Shown here one piece after another: positions 1-9,622 of a stretch of DNA of 64,000 nt (position 1 is its first letter; the number at the start of each line of letters is the position of its first letter). The notes beneath the pieces were generated by a model that made no database searches, had not been told where the DNA came from, and was given only the letters and a program-made list of their open reading frames with translations. Source of the DNA: Lysobacter luteus (GTDB lineage: Bacteria; Pseudomonadota; Gammaproteobacteria; Xanthomonadales; Xanthomonadaceae); NCBI RefSeq assembly GCF_907164845.1, contig NZ_OU015430.1, forward strand, positions 2,704,594-2,768,593, read 5' to 3'. The position numbers were made by a program, and so were the translations under genes.

Positions 1-1
1 G

Positions 2-298
2 ACGATGCTGCCGGCCGTGGTCGCGGTGGGCACCATGGGCGCGCTCGCGCCGGTGCTGCAGACGCGCCTGATGGACGTGGCCGGCGAGGCGCAGACGCTG
101 GCGGCCGCCTCCAACCACGCCGCATTCAATGCCGCCAACGCGCTCGGGCCGTGGCTCGGCGGGCTGGCGATCAGCGCCGGGCTGGGATGGACGTCGACCG
201 GCCATGTCGGTGCGGCGACCGCGGTCGGTGGCCTGCTGGTCTACGCCTGGGCACGGTGGGACGAACGGCGCATGACGGTGGCGCTGGCGCGAAGCTGA
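2..298 (+). CDS. MFS transporter, C-terminal part (5' end outside window)
   Basis: Only the last ~98 codons are present; the reading frame is open back to the first bases of the window. The residues form two hydrophobic stretches with the pattern of the last helices of a DHA1-type major facilitator: an Asn-Ala-Ala-Asn-Ala-Leu-Gly-Pro stretch followed by a Gly-Leu-Gly-Trp loop, as in AraJ/YdhP-like drug or sugar exporters. The protein would sit in the inner membrane and export small molecules by proton antiport (family knowledge); the substrate cannot be told. It ends with TGA, and the next gene follows after 46 bases on the same strand. Confidence 0.7.
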   Translation, partial: TMLPAVVAVGTMGALAPVLQTRLMDVAGEAQTLAAASNHAAFNAANALGPWLGGLAISAGLGWTSTGHVGAATAVGGLLVYAWARWDERRMTVALARS

Positions 299-344
299 GC
301 GCGACGTTGCGCGACACTGTCCGCCCCAGCACCGGATCCGGACC

Positions 345-968
345 ATGACCGGGAAGCCTTTCTCGCCCGCCTGCGAGCGCAACCGCGAGCCCATCCTCGC
401 CGTGTTGCGTGAACATTTCGCCGACGCCCGCCACGTGCTCGAAGTGGGCAGCGGCACCGGACAGCACGCGGTGCATTTCGCCGCGGCGATGCCGTGGCTG
501 ACGTGGCAGACCAGCGAACGTGCCGAGCACCTGCCCGGCATCCGCGCCTGGCTGGACGAGGCCGCGTTGCCCAACACGCCGCCGCCGCTGACGCTCGACG
601 TCGACGACTGGGCGTCGCTGCCGGTTCCGCCGGGCGGCGCGTACGACGCGGTCTTCAGCGCCAACACGCTGCACATCATGGGCTGGCCCCAGGTGCGCGC
701 GTTCTTCGCCGGTGCCGGGCAACGGCTGGCTGCCGGCGGCACGCTGGTGGTGTACGGACCGTTCAATACCGGCGGGGACTACACCAGCGACAGCAACCGC
801 GCGTTCGACGACTGGCTGCGCGCACGCGACCCGGCCTCGGCGATCCGCGACTTCGAGGCGGTCGATGCACTGGCGCGCGAAGCGGGGCTGGTACTGCTGG
901 CCGACGTGCCGATGCCGGCCCACAACCGTTGCCTGGTCTGGCGCGCCCCGGCCACCAACACGCGCTGA
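345..968 (+). CDS. DUF938 class I SAM-dependent methyltransferase
   Basis: The 207-aa protein carries a glycine-rich SAM-binding loop (VLEVGSGTGQHAVHFA, about residues 31-46) and an acidic/aromatic loop before SANTLHIMGW, the pattern of the DUF938 family often found in proteobacteria. The substrate of this family is not established. The ATG at 345 sits just before the first conserved block (FSPACERNREPIL), which is the usual N-terminus. It lies 46 bases after the transporter and 21 bases before the PLD-family gene, so the three could share a transcript. The methyltransferase fold is clear; the biological role is unknown. Confidence 0.8.
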   Translation: MTGKPFSPACERNREPILAVLREHFADARHVLEVGSGTGQHAVHFAAAMPWLTWQTSERAEHLPGIRAWLDEAALPNTPPPLTLDVDDWASLPVPPGGAYDAVFSANTLHIMGWPQVRAFFAGAGQRLAAGGTLVVYGPFNTGGDYTSDSNRAFDDWLRARDPASAIRDFEAVDALAREAGLVLLADVPMPAHNRCLVWRAPATNTR

Positions 969-989
969 GCGTGCCACCATCGCATCGCG

Positions 990-2585
990 ATGAACCCCGA
1001 CACGACACCCCCGGCGCCCAACCTGCGCAGCCGCCTGCTGCGCGGCGCCGCGATCGCGGTCGTGCTGGTGGCCGCGCTGAGCGGCAGCGGCCTGTTGTTC
1101 AACGAACACCTGGCACCGAAGGCGACCGGCGCCCCCGGCCACGCGTTGCCGCTGCAGCCGGCGGAAACGTCGATCGACCGCGAGCTCGCGCCGATCCTCG
1201 CCGCCCACCCGGGCGAGACCGGCGCGCTGTTGCTGGCCGACGGCCTGGATGCGTTTGCCGCCCGCGCCATGAGCGCGCGGCGGGCCGGCCGCAGCCTGGA
1301 CCTGCAGTACTACATCTGGAACGACGACCTGGCCGGCCAGCTGCTCGCACGCGAGGCGCATGCCGCCGCCGAGCGGGGCGTGCGCGTGCGGATCCTGCTC
1401 GACGACCTGACTGCCGAGGGGCTGGACCCGAAGTGGATGGCGCTGGACGCCCACCCCGGCATCGAGCTGCGGCTCTACAACCCGTTCCGCAACCGCGCCA
1501 GCGGCCTCGAGCGCGGCATCGAGCTGGTACAACGCGCTTTCAGCATCAACTACCGCATGCACAACAAGGCCTGGATCGCCGACGGACGGGTGGCGGTGAT
1601 CGGTGGCCGCAACATCGGCGAGGAGTACTTCGCCGCCGACGACGCGGTCAACTTCCACGACCTCGACCTGATGCTGTTCGGGCCGGCGGTGGAGCAGGCC
1701 AGCGCGATCTTCGACGCGTTCTGGAACAGCCCGGCGGTAGTGCCGATCGCCGCGCTCAACACGGCCACGCCGGACGAGCTGGCCGGCTTCCTGTCGGATG
1801 TCGACGACGCCGCGCTGGAAGCGCGCGCACGCCCGTACCTGTCCCGCGTGGCCGCCTCGGACACCGTGCGCGGTTACCTGGAGGGACGGCTCCAGCCGCA
1901 CTGGAGCACGACCCTGGAAGTCGTCTCCGACCCCCCTCTGAAGGCCGGCGACGACGACCGCGCCGACTGGCTGGCGACGCGGCTCGGCGACGCGGTACTT
2001 GGCAGTCGGGACAAGGCCCTGCTGGTCTCGCCGTACTTCGTGCCGGGCGACACACTCACCCGCGAGCTCGGTGGGCTGGTGGACGCCGGCGTGCAGGTCG
2101 GCATCGTCACCAACTCGCTGGCCGCCAACGATGTACCGGCGGTGCACAGCGGCTACGCCGGCTACCGCATGCCATTGCTGCGCGGTGGCGTGCAGCTGTA
2201 CGAGATGAAGGCACGCGGGCAGCAGGACATGGCAGGTGCGTTCGGCAGCAGCGGCGCCAGCCTGCACACCAAGGCGTTCGTGCTCGACGACCGCCAAGGG
2301 TTCGTCGGTTCGTTCAACCTGGACCCACGCTCGGCCAACCTCAACACCGAGATGGGCGTGCTGTTCGACGATCCCGGGCTGGCCGCCGGAGTGCGTGCCG
2401 AGTACCTGCGGCTGTCGTCGCCGCAGGCGAGCTACTGGTTGTACCTGGACGCCAACGGCGAGTTGCGCTGGCTCGACCGCGCCGCCACGCCGCCGGCCGC
2501 GCTCGACCGCGAACCCGACGCTTCCTGGCCGCGCCGCATGCTCGCGGCGGTGCTGGGCTGGCTGCCGATCGAGTCGCAGCTCTAG
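990..2585 (+). CDS. Phospholipase D / cardiolipin synthase-like protein
   Basis: The 531-aa protein has an N-terminal hydrophobic anchor (about residues 15-35) and two HxKx4D catalytic motifs, at His191 (HNKAWIAD, followed by IGGRN) and His426 (HTKAFVLD, followed by VGSFNLDPRS). This two-motif layout and length fit ClsC-like PLD proteins, which transfer a phosphatidyl group between phospholipids at the inner membrane. Actual cardiolipin synthesis here is inference. Its stop overlaps the convergent MATE gene by four bases (CTAG). A second family member lies at 19953-21869; the two are diverged outside the motifs. Confidence 0.82.
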   Translation: MNPDTTPPAPNLRSRLLRGAAIAVVLVAALSGSGLLFNEHLAPKATGAPGHALPLQPAETSIDRELAPILAAHPGETGALLLADGLDAFAARAMSARRAGRSLDLQYYIWNDDLAGQLLAREAHAAAERGVRVRILLDDLTAEGLDPKWMALDAHPGIELRLYNPFRNRASGLERGIELVQRAFSINYRMHNKAWIADGRVAVIGGRNIGEEYFAADDAVNFHDLDLMLFGPAVEQASAIFDAFWNSPAVVPIAALNTATPDELAGFLSDVDDAALEARARPYLSRVAASDTVRGYLEGRLQPHWSTTLEVVSDPPLKAGDDDRADWLATRLGDAVLGSRDKALLVSPYFVPGDTLTRELGGLVDAGVQVGIVTNSLAANDVPAVHSGYAGYRMPLLRGGVQLYEMKARGQQDMAGAFGSSGASLHTKAFVLDDRQGFVGSFNLDPRSANLNTEMGVLFDDPGLAAGVRAEYLRLSSPQASYWLYLDANGELRWLDRAATPPAALDREPDASWPRRMLAAVLGWLPIESQL

Positions 2586-4036
2586 CGCGCCGGCTCCACC
2601 CGGGCGCCCTCGTCGGCCACCGGCGACGGCGCCTGCGCCGGCACCTCCGACGGTATCGCGATCGCATCCGGGTCGACCGGCAGCATCGTCGCCTGCCGCC
2701 AGCGGCCCCAGCGGTAGTACGCCAGCGACAGCACCATCGACACCGCCGCGCTGACCGGGAAGCTCCACCAGATCGCATCCACTCCGAGTGTCGGCTGCAG
2801 CCAGTTGGCGAACGGCACCCGCACGCCCCACAGCGCCAGGCCGAGGATGATCAGCGGCGGCACCACCGCACCGGTCGAACGCACCACGCCGGCCACCACG
2901 AACGTCACCCCGAAGAACAGGAACGACCACACCGCGATGTGGTTCAGGTGCCGGGCGATGTCGAGCGCATCGCTGCCGGGGGGCATGAACATCGCGAGGG
3001 TGAAGCGGTCGAGCAGGATCAGCGGCGCGATCAGCGCGCCGGTCAGCAGGAAGTTGAAGCCGATGCCGGCCCGCGTGGTCGCCTCCACCCGCGGCCAATT
3101 GCCGGCACCGACGTTCTGCGCCGCCATCGACGAGCACGCCGCGCCGATCGCCATCGCCGGCATCTGCACGTAGGTCCACAGTTGCAGCGCGGCGCCATAG
3201 GCCGCGGTGGTGTGGGTGCCGTACGCGTTGACCATCGTGATCATGGCAATCATCGCCAGCGAGATCATCACCATCTGCAGGCCCATCGGCACGCCCTTGG
3301 TGACCAGCGCGCGGACGATCGCCCAGTCCGGCACGAACAGGTGGCGCTCGTGTCGGCTGATCCATAGCGGGTGTCGCCGGTGGCGCAGCCAGCCGAGCAT
3401 GGCCGCCAATGCGACCAGGTTGGCCAGCAGGGTCGCGGTCGCGCTGCCGGCCATGCCCAGCGCCGGCAGCGGGCCGACGCCGAACATCAGCAACGGCACC
3501 AGCACGATGTCGAGCGCGACCGCCAGCAGCAGGAACAGGAACGGCGTGCGCGTGTCGCCGGCGCCGCGCAGGATCGCCGACAGGAACGCGAACGCGTACA
3601 GGAACGGCAGCGCCAGGAAGATCACCTTGAGGTAGGCGTCGGCCAGCGGCAGGGCGGCCTCGGGGGTGCTCATCCACACCAGCACGTGGCGCGACAGCGG
3701 CAGCCCCAGTGCCGCGATCAGGACCGAGATGCACAGGAAGAACGTTGCCGCGGTGCCGATCACCCGACGCGCGCCCGGCAGGTCCTTCCGGCCCATGGCC
3801 TGGCCAACCATGATGGTGGAGGCCATGCCGAAGCCGAACACGCCGCCCAGCAGCAGGAACATGATGTTGTTGGCATTGGCGATTGCCCCGAGCGCCTCCT
3901 CGCCGAGGAAGCGGCCGACCCAGACCGCGTTGACCGAGCCGTTGAGTGACTGCAGCACGTTGCCGCCAAGGATCGGCAGGGCGAACACGAACAGGGTGCG
4001 GGCGATCGGCCCTTCGGTGAGGTTGCGCGGTTGCAT
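2582..4036 (-). CDS. MATE family multidrug/Na+ antiporter
   Basis: The 484-aa product shows about twelve hydrophobic segments and the family's N-terminal signature, LTEGPIARTLFVFALPILGG, followed by QSLNGSVNAVWVGRFLG. MATE proteins export cationic drugs or metabolites with Na+ or H+ exchange across the inner membrane. The frame stays open far upstream, but the ATG at 4036 places this signature right at the N-terminus as in relatives; upstream residues are Arg/His-rich and not protein-like. It converges on the PLD gene with a CTAG shared stop. Substrate unknown. Confidence 0.88.
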   Translation of the reverse strand: MQPRNLTEGPIARTLFVFALPILGGNVLQSLNGSVNAVWVGRFLGEEALGAIANANNIMFLLLGGVFGFGMASTIMVGQAMGRKDLPGARRVIGTAATFFLCISVLIAALGLPLSRHVLVWMSTPEAALPLADAYLKVIFLALPFLYAFAFLSAILRGAGDTRTPFLFLLLAVALDIVLVPLLMFGVGPLPALGMAGSATATLLANLVALAAMLGWLRHRRHPLWISRHERHLFVPDWAIVRALVTKGVPMGLQMVMISLAMIAMITMVNAYGTHTTAAYGAALQLWTYVQMPAMAIGAACSSMAAQNVGAGNWPRVEATTRAGIGFNFLLTGALIAPLILLDRFTLAMFMPPGSDALDIARHLNHIAVWSFLFFGVTFVVAGVVRSTGAVVPPLIILGLALWGVRVPFANWLQPTLGVDAIWWSFPVSAAVSMVLSLAYYRWGRWRQATMLPVDPDAIAIPSEVPAQAPSPVADEGARVEPAR

Positions 4037-4246
4037 CGGCACCGGAGCGGGGGTGGACAGCGGAGGCCAGAGTAGCCGCGCACGGTGGACGGCGCGCGAC
4101 GGACGACCGGTCGCCGGCCCGCCCGCGTGGCTGTCCGCCAGCTGACTGGCTTCACCGGCGGAACGCAGATAGCCGCCAGCGTCGACGCTGCCGTGACCGG
4201 TGGCGGGCGACACTGCCGCCATGGTCATCGGCAAGGGACATCGGCA

Positions 4247-4552
4247 ATGAGCGGGGCGATCCGGTTCACGCGGTGGTGCGTAGGCGAATGCGCCTGGGTG
4301 GCGCTTGCGGTGGTGTTGTCGATCGCCTTCGTCGCCGGCTTCGTCTGGCTGGCCGAACCCCATGCCGCCGATTTCTGGAGCCAGCTGCGCAGCCCGGTCA
4401 ACGTGGTGCGCATCGTCGTGCTGAGCGCGGCGATCTGGATCTGGGCCTATATCGGCCGGGTGATCCGCACTTCCAGCCGCAATGCCGCTCCGCGGACGCC
4501 CCGTGCGGCGCCTTCGCACGCTGCGGCCCCGCGCGCCTCCGGGCTGCTGTAG
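4247..4552 (+). CDS. Small two-helix membrane protein, unknown
   Basis: A 101-aa product with two predicted membrane helices (about residues 15-38 and 55-75) and a basic, Ala/Pro/Arg-rich tail after IGRVIRTSS. The ATG at 4247 has an AAGGGA ribosome-binding site seven bases upstream; the frame is open further upstream, but that part is not hydrophobic or conserved-looking. I do not recognise a family. It is divergent from the MATE gene across about 210 bases and lies 87 bases before the M61 peptidase gene. Confidence 0.5.
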   Translation: MSGAIRFTRWCVGECAWVALAVVLSIAFVAGFVWLAEPHAADFWSQLRSPVNVVRIVVLSAAIWIWAYIGRVIRTSSRNAAPRTPRAAPSHAAAPRASGLL

Positions 4553-4639
4553 GCAACGCCACTTTCGGCAAAGTCCGCGCGGGTGGCATCGGCCGCGACG
4601 GACCGTAGGATGGGGCGCAAGCCACCCGGGGAATCCTCG

Positions 4640-6562
4640 ATGCCGCATCCGTTCCGTTCGACCGTCCTGCTGTCCGCACTCGCGGTGGCGCTGTTGCCCG
4701 TCTCCGCACTGCTGGCGCAGGCGCCGCCTGCCACGGCCACCAGTCCCACGGGCATGGAGGCGCGGGCGCCGTACCCGGGTACGCTGACCGTCGATGTCGA
4801 CGCGACCGACCTCACCCGGCGGGTGTTCCACGTCCGCCAGACCGTTCCCGTGCAGGCCGGCCCGCTGCGGCTGCTGTTCCCCAAGTGGATTCCCGGCAAG
4901 CACCGGCCCGACGGCCCGATCCACCGGCTCGCCGGCCTGAGGGTCAACGGCAACGGCCAGCGGATCGCCTGGACCCGGGACCCGGCCGACGTCTACGCGT
5001 TCGACATCGTCGTGCCCGACGGCGTGTCCGTGCTCGAACTGTCCTTCGACATGCTCAGCCCGACGGCCTCCAACCAGGGCCGCATCGTCATGACCGGCGA
5101 CATGCTCAACCTGGAGTGGGGCACGGTCGTGCTGTACCCGGCCGGGCACGACGTCGCCGACATCCGCATCACGCCGTCACTGACGCTGCCCGCCGGCTGG
5201 CAGGCCGGCACCGCGCTCGAGTTGCAGTCGCGCGCGGGCGACGTGTTGCGCTATGGCACGGTCGACTTCGAGACGCTGCAGGACTCACCGGTATACGCGG
5301 GGCGCCATTTCCGCCGGATCGACCTCGACCCGGGGGCCGAACGTCCGGTGATGCTCGACATCGTCGCCGACGCGCCGAAGTACCTCGAAGCCACCGACGC
5401 GCAGATCGAACCGCACCGGGCGTTGGTCGAGCAGGCCTACAAGCTGTTCGACTCTCAGCATTTCGACCACTACGACTTCCTGTTCTCGCTGTCGGACCGG
5501 ATGGGCGGCAACGGGCTGGAGCACCACCGCTCCAGCGAGAATGGCGTGCGGCCGGGATATTTCACCGACTGGGACGCCAGCGTCGCCTCGCGGGACCTGC
5601 TGCCGCACGAGTTCGTGCATTCCTGGAACGGCAAGTTCCGCCGCCCCGCCGGGCTGGCGACGCCGGACTTCCACCAGCCGATGGTCGACAGCCTGCTGTG
5701 GGTCTACGAGGGCCAGACCCAGTACTGGGGGATGGTGCTGGCGGCGCGGTCGGGGCTGTGGAAGAAGCAGGATGCGCTGGACGCGCTGGCCCTGGTCGCC
5801 GCGACCTACGCCGACGACCGCCCGGGCCTGGACTGGCGCACCCTGCAGGACACCACCCACGACCCGATCATCGCGATGCGTCGGCCGCAGCCGTATCGCA
5901 GCTACCAGCTCAGCGAGGACTACTACAACGCCGGTGCGCTGGTGTGGCTGGCGGTCGACGCCAAGCTGCGCGAGCTCAGCAACGGGCGCCGCTCGCTCGA
6001 CGACTTCGCCAGCGCGTTCTTCGGCGTCGACGACGGCAGCTGGGACGTGCTGCCGTACCGGTTCGAGGACGTCGTCGCCGCGCTCGACGGGGTCGCCGCG
6101 CACGACTGGGCGACGTTCCTGCGCAGCCGGCTCGACGCCAACGCGCCGCCGCTGGACGGGCTGGCCGCGGCCGGCTGGAAACTCGTCTACCGCGACAAGC
6201 CCAGCACGTACCACAAGGCCTTGCTGGGGGCGCGCAAGACGGCCGACCACACCGCCTCGCTGGGCATGACGGTGGCGTCGGGCAACGTCGGCGCGGTGCG
6301 CTGGGACGGGCCGGCGTTCAATGCCGGCATCGCGCCGGGCAGCTCCCTGCTGGCGGTGAACGGCCACGCATTCGAAGCCGACCTGCTCGAGGACGCGATC
6401 CGCGCCGCGCAGGCGGACGGTACCCCGATCGAACTGGTGGTGAAGCACGGCGAGGTGGTCCGCACCATCGCGATCGACTACCGCGGCGGGCTGCGCTACC
6501 CGCACCTGGAGCGGATCGACGGCAGCCGCGACCGGCTGGCGCGGATCCTGGCGCCGCTATGA
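4640..6562 (+). CDS. M61 family (glycyl-aminopeptidase type) metallopeptidase with PDZ domain
   Basis: The 640-aa protein starts with a Sec signal peptide ending near LLAQA, so it is probably periplasmic. The zinc site HEFVH (His323, Glu324, His327) is followed by Glu357 in VYEGQTQYWG, the M61 third-ligand pattern. The C-terminal ~100 residues (AGIAPGSSLLAVNGHAF) form a PDZ-like domain, also typical of M61. Family members remove N-terminal glycine or alanine from peptides; specificity here is inferred. Start choice: the ATG at 4640 directly precedes the signal peptide, while an in-frame ATG at 4610 would add ten hydrophilic residues. The 3' end overlaps the convergent c-di-GMP gene by six bases. 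Confidence 0.88.
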   Translation: MPHPFRSTVLLSALAVALLPVSALLAQAPPATATSPTGMEARAPYPGTLTVDVDATDLTRRVFHVRQTVPVQAGPLRLLFPKWIPGKHRPDGPIHRLAGLRVNGNGQRIAWTRDPADVYAFDIVVPDGVSVLELSFDMLSPTASNQGRIVMTGDMLNLEWGTVVLYPAGHDVADIRITPSLTLPAGWQAGTALELQSRAGDVLRYGTVDFETLQDSPVYAGRHFRRIDLDPGAERPVMLDIVADAPKYLEATDAQIEPHRALVEQAYKLFDSQHFDHYDFLFSLSDRMGGNGLEHHRSSENGVRPGYFTDWDASVASRDLLPHEFVHSWNGKFRRPAGLATPDFHQPMVDSLLWVYEGQTQYWGMVLAARSGLWKKQDALDALALVAATYADDRPGLDWRTLQDTTHDPIIAMRRPQPYRSYQLSEDYYNAGALVWLAVDAKLRELSNGRRSLDDFASAFFGVDDGSWDVLPYRFEDVVAALDGVAAHDWATFLRSRLDANAPPLDGLAAAGWKLVYRDKPSTYHKALLGARKTADHTASLGMTVASGNVGAVRWDGPAFNAGIAPGSSLLAVNGHAFEADLLEDAIRAAQADGTPIELVVKHGEVVRTIAIDYRGGLRYPHLERIDGSRDRLARILAPL

Positions 6563-9481
6563 GCCGGTGTCGTCGACGGCGGTGGGCGCCCGGTTGGTGA
6601 TCGGCGCGGGCCGCCCGAACAGGTAGCCCTGCCCGAACTCGCAGCCGAGTTCCACCAGTGCGCGGTGCTGCTCGGCCGTCTCGATGCCTTCGGCCACGAC
6701 GTCCAGTCCGAGCGCGCGCGCCAGCGCCAGCACCGCGGCGATCACCGCGGCGCTGTTGCCCTGCTCGCCAAGCGCGGCCAAGAAGGTGCGATCGATCTTG
6801 ATCACGCGCAGCGGGAACGCGTGCAGGTAGCTCAGCGACGAGTAACCGGTGCCGAAATCGTCGAGGGCGACGCCGATGCCGCTGGCCTGCAACCGTTCCA
6901 GGATCGCCCGCACATGCTCGGGGTCTTCCAGGAGCGAGCCTTCGGTGACCTCGATCTGCAACCGCTCCGGCGGCAGGCCGGTGCGCTCGAGCAGTTCGAG
7001 CAGGCGCACGTCGAAGTCCTCCCGGTGGAGGTGGCGCGGGGCGACGTTGATCGACAGGTAGGTGTCGGCCGGCAGCCGGGTCGCGTGGACGAAGCTGCGC
7101 TTGAAGATGCGCCAGTCGATCGCCTCGATCAGGCCGCTGTCCTCGGCCAGCTGCAGGAACGTGCCGGGCCCGAGCACGCCACGCTGGGGATGGTTCCAGC
7201 GCAGCAACGCCTCGTGGCCGACCACCGCGCCGTCGGCCAGGCGCACGATCGGCTGGAAGTACGGTTCGAGCTGGTCGAGCCGCATCGCGTCACGCAGCTC
7301 GACCTCCATCGCCAGCACGTCGATGGCCGAGCGACGCAGCGAATCGTCGAACAGCTGCCAGCGCTTCCGTCCCAGCGCCTTGGCCTGGTAGAGCGCGACA
7401 TCGGCATCGCGGACCAGCTCGTCGGCCTCGCGGTAGCGGCTGTCGCCGATCGCGATGCCGATACTGGCGGACGGCTCGAGCCGGCGCCCGCCGACGTGCA
7501 GCGGCTCGGTCAACAGATCCAGCACGCGCTGGGCGACCGCGGTGGCGGTAACCGGCGCGCCAAGCGCGTCCAGCTGCACGTCCTCCAGCAGGATCGCGAA
7601 CTCGTCGCCCGACAGCCGCGCGACCAGGTCCGGCTGGCGCACGCTGGCCTGCAGCCGGCGCGCGACCTCGCGCAGGAAGTCGTCGCCGGCGAGGTGGCCG
7701 AGGCTGTCGTTGATCACCTTGAAGCGGTCGACGTCCAGGTACAGCAATGCGCAGCGGCGTGACGGGTCGGTGCGCAGGCGCTCCAGCGCCGCCTCGATCC
7801 GGTCGTGGATCTGGCCACGGTTGGGCAGGCCGGTCAGCGCGTCGTGCATGACTTCGTGGCGGAGCTGGTCCTGTGCGTGTTCGCGCTCGCGGATCTGCCG
7901 GCGCAGCTCCAGGGTGCGCTCGGCCACGCGTTCCTCGAGTTGCAGGTAGGCCTGTTGCTGGAACTGGGCACTGCGCCGGCGGTGCAGGCTGTTGGCGATC
8001 TGCGAGGCGACGAAGCCGAGCAGCTCCTGGTCGGCGTGGCCGTACATCACGGCCGGGTCGTAGCTCTGCACCGCGATCAACCCGAGCGCCCGCTCGTCCA
8101 GCAGCAACGGCACGCCGAGCCAGCAATGGGACGCCGGGAACTGGTACTGCGACGGCACGATCTCGCCGCTGCGGACCAGCTCGCCCTCGGACTCGGCGTC
8201 GACCAGCAGCGGCCGACGGTGGCGCAGCACGTACTCGCTGAGGCCGCGCGCCAGCGGTCGTCCTTCGCGCTTTGTCTTGAGCCGGATGTCGACGTAGTAG
8301 GGGAACTCCAGCGAGCGGCCGTCTTCTGAGACCAGCGCGATGAAGAAGTTCTCCGCGTTGAGCAGCTGCCCGACGATGCCGTGGATGCGCGCGTAGAACT
8401 CCTCCTCGCCGATGTCGTCGGTGGCCAGCTGGGCGACCTGGAACAGCGCCGCCTGCAGGCGCTCGGCCCGCTGGCGCTCGGCGACCTCCTGCTGCAGGCC
8501 GCGGTTGGCTTCGGCCAGCTCCTGCGTGCGCAGGGCGACGTTGCGTTCGAGCAGTTCGGTGCTGCGCTTGCGCTCAAGGGTGGTGAGGATGTGGCTGGCG
8601 ACGAAGCCAAGCAGTGTCTCGTCCGAATCGCTGAAGCCGATGCCCGGCTGGTAGCTCTGCACCACCACCGCACCCACCGCCTCGCCGTTGCGCAGCATCG
8701 GCACGCCGAGCCAGTCCGGGCTGTCGCTGCCCACGGTCCGCAGGGGACCGTCGACCTGCTCGCGCAGGTGCTCGTGGTCGCCGCGCAGCGTGCGGCCGGT
8801 GTGCAGCACGTACCAGGTGGCCGAGTGGCGCAGGGCGTCCATCGGCAGCTCGTCGAACGGCGCCGGGTCCTGGCTGTCGACGAAGTACAGCAGCCGCAAC
8901 GACTCGCTTACGGGGTCGCGCAGCACGATGAAGAAGTTCTCGGCGTACATCAGCGTGCCGACGATCGCGTGGATGCCACGCAGCACCTCGGACATGTCGC
9001 GGTCCGAGCCGGCCAGCTCGGAGATGTCGAACAGCGCGCGCTGGACCTGCTCGGAACGTTCCAGCCGGGCGACCTCGCGCTCCAGGCCGGCCATGTGCAG
9101 GCCCTTGCCCAGCCAGCGGTCGATGACCGCGAGCGGCGGCTGCAGTTCGGCCAGCACCCGGTCGAAATCGAAGCCCTGCCCGGCCTCGATCACCAGCACC
9201 GCGGTGCTGGCGCGCAGCGGGATGGCCGCCCGCCGTCCGTCGGCACTCAGCCGCGGCTCCGCGCCCAGCAGCGCGAGGTCGGCCAGCGAGAGCACCGCCG
9301 GTGCCGGCGAAGGACGCGGGTCGCGCCAGGGCCCGAGCGACCCGAGTTCCCACAGCAGGCGGGCGCCCTCGACCCCGGGCTGGCGCAGCGCCAGGGCCTC
9401 GGTCGTCGCAACCACGCCGCCCGCATCGGCGGCCGACAGCAGCCCGACACGCCAGTCGGCAGGCGACGGGGCGGCGCTCAT
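6557..9481 (-). CDS. GAF-GAF-GGDEF-EAL cyclic-di-GMP signalling protein
   Basis: The 974-aa cytoplasmic protein has, after a divergent N-terminal region, two GAF-type domains (about residues 145-310 and 335-500), a short coiled coil, a GGDEF domain (about 545-720) and an EAL domain (about 735-970). The GGDEF signature reads SGDEF (624-628) and is preceded by an RxxD inhibitory site (RQPD). The EAL domain keeps EALLRW (Glu757), INVAPRHL, EVTEG, DDFGTGYSSL, KIDRTF and AEGIE, so phosphodiesterase activity is likely; cyclase activity is less certain. A GTG at 9580 would add 33 Pro-rich residues; I prefer the ATG at 9481. Neither start has a clear ribosome-binding site. Confidence 0.87.
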   Translation of the reverse strand: MSAAPSPADWRVGLLSAADAGGVVATTEALALRQPGVEGARLLWELGSLGPWRDPRPSPAPAVLSLADLALLGAEPRLSADGRRAAIPLRASTAVLVIEAGQGFDFDRVLAELQPPLAVIDRWLGKGLHMAGLEREVARLERSEQVQRALFDISELAGSDRDMSEVLRGIHAIVGTLMYAENFFIVLRDPVSESLRLLYFVDSQDPAPFDELPMDALRHSATWYVLHTGRTLRGDHEHLREQVDGPLRTVGSDSPDWLGVPMLRNGEAVGAVVVQSYQPGIGFSDSDETLLGFVASHILTTLERKRSTELLERNVALRTQELAEANRGLQQEVAERQRAERLQAALFQVAQLATDDIGEEEFYARIHGIVGQLLNAENFFIALVSEDGRSLEFPYYVDIRLKTKREGRPLARGLSEYVLRHRRPLLVDAESEGELVRSGEIVPSQYQFPASHCWLGVPLLLDERALGLIAVQSYDPAVMYGHADQELLGFVASQIANSLHRRRSAQFQQQAYLQLEERVAERTLELRRQIREREHAQDQLRHEVMHDALTGLPNRGQIHDRIEAALERLRTDPSRRCALLYLDVDRFKVINDSLGHLAGDDFLREVARRLQASVRQPDLVARLSGDEFAILLEDVQLDALGAPVTATAVAQRVLDLLTEPLHVGGRRLEPSASIGIAIGDSRYREADELVRDADVALYQAKALGRKRWQLFDDSLRRSAIDVLAMEVELRDAMRLDQLEPYFQPIVRLADGAVVGHEALLRWNHPQRGVLGPGTFLQLAEDSGLIEAIDWRIFKRSFVHATRLPADTYLSINVAPRHLHREDFDVRLLELLERTGLPPERLQIEVTEGSLLEDPEHVRAILERLQASGIGVALDDFGTGYSSLSYLHAFPLRVIKIDRTFLAALGEQGNSAAVIAAVLALARALGLDVVAEGIETAEQHRALVELGCEFGQGYLFGRPAPITNRAPTAVDDTGS

Positions 9482-9622
9482 GCCGGGCGCGGCCACCGGT
9501 GGCGGACGGGCGGGCGGCGGCGGTAGCAGGGGCCGGGGATCTCGGGCATCAACAGGGATAGTCGCCGAAAAGGTCGACACTGCATGTTATCGGCCCGGCG
9601 CGCGGGTTCTTCAACGCGCTCG

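Noticed and set aside
171..3734. Very long minus-strand open frame opposite the methyltransferase and PLD genes
   Set aside because: Its residues are Arg/Gly/Ala/His-rich without domain structure, and it lies antisense to two well-supported genes. It is a by-product of high GC.
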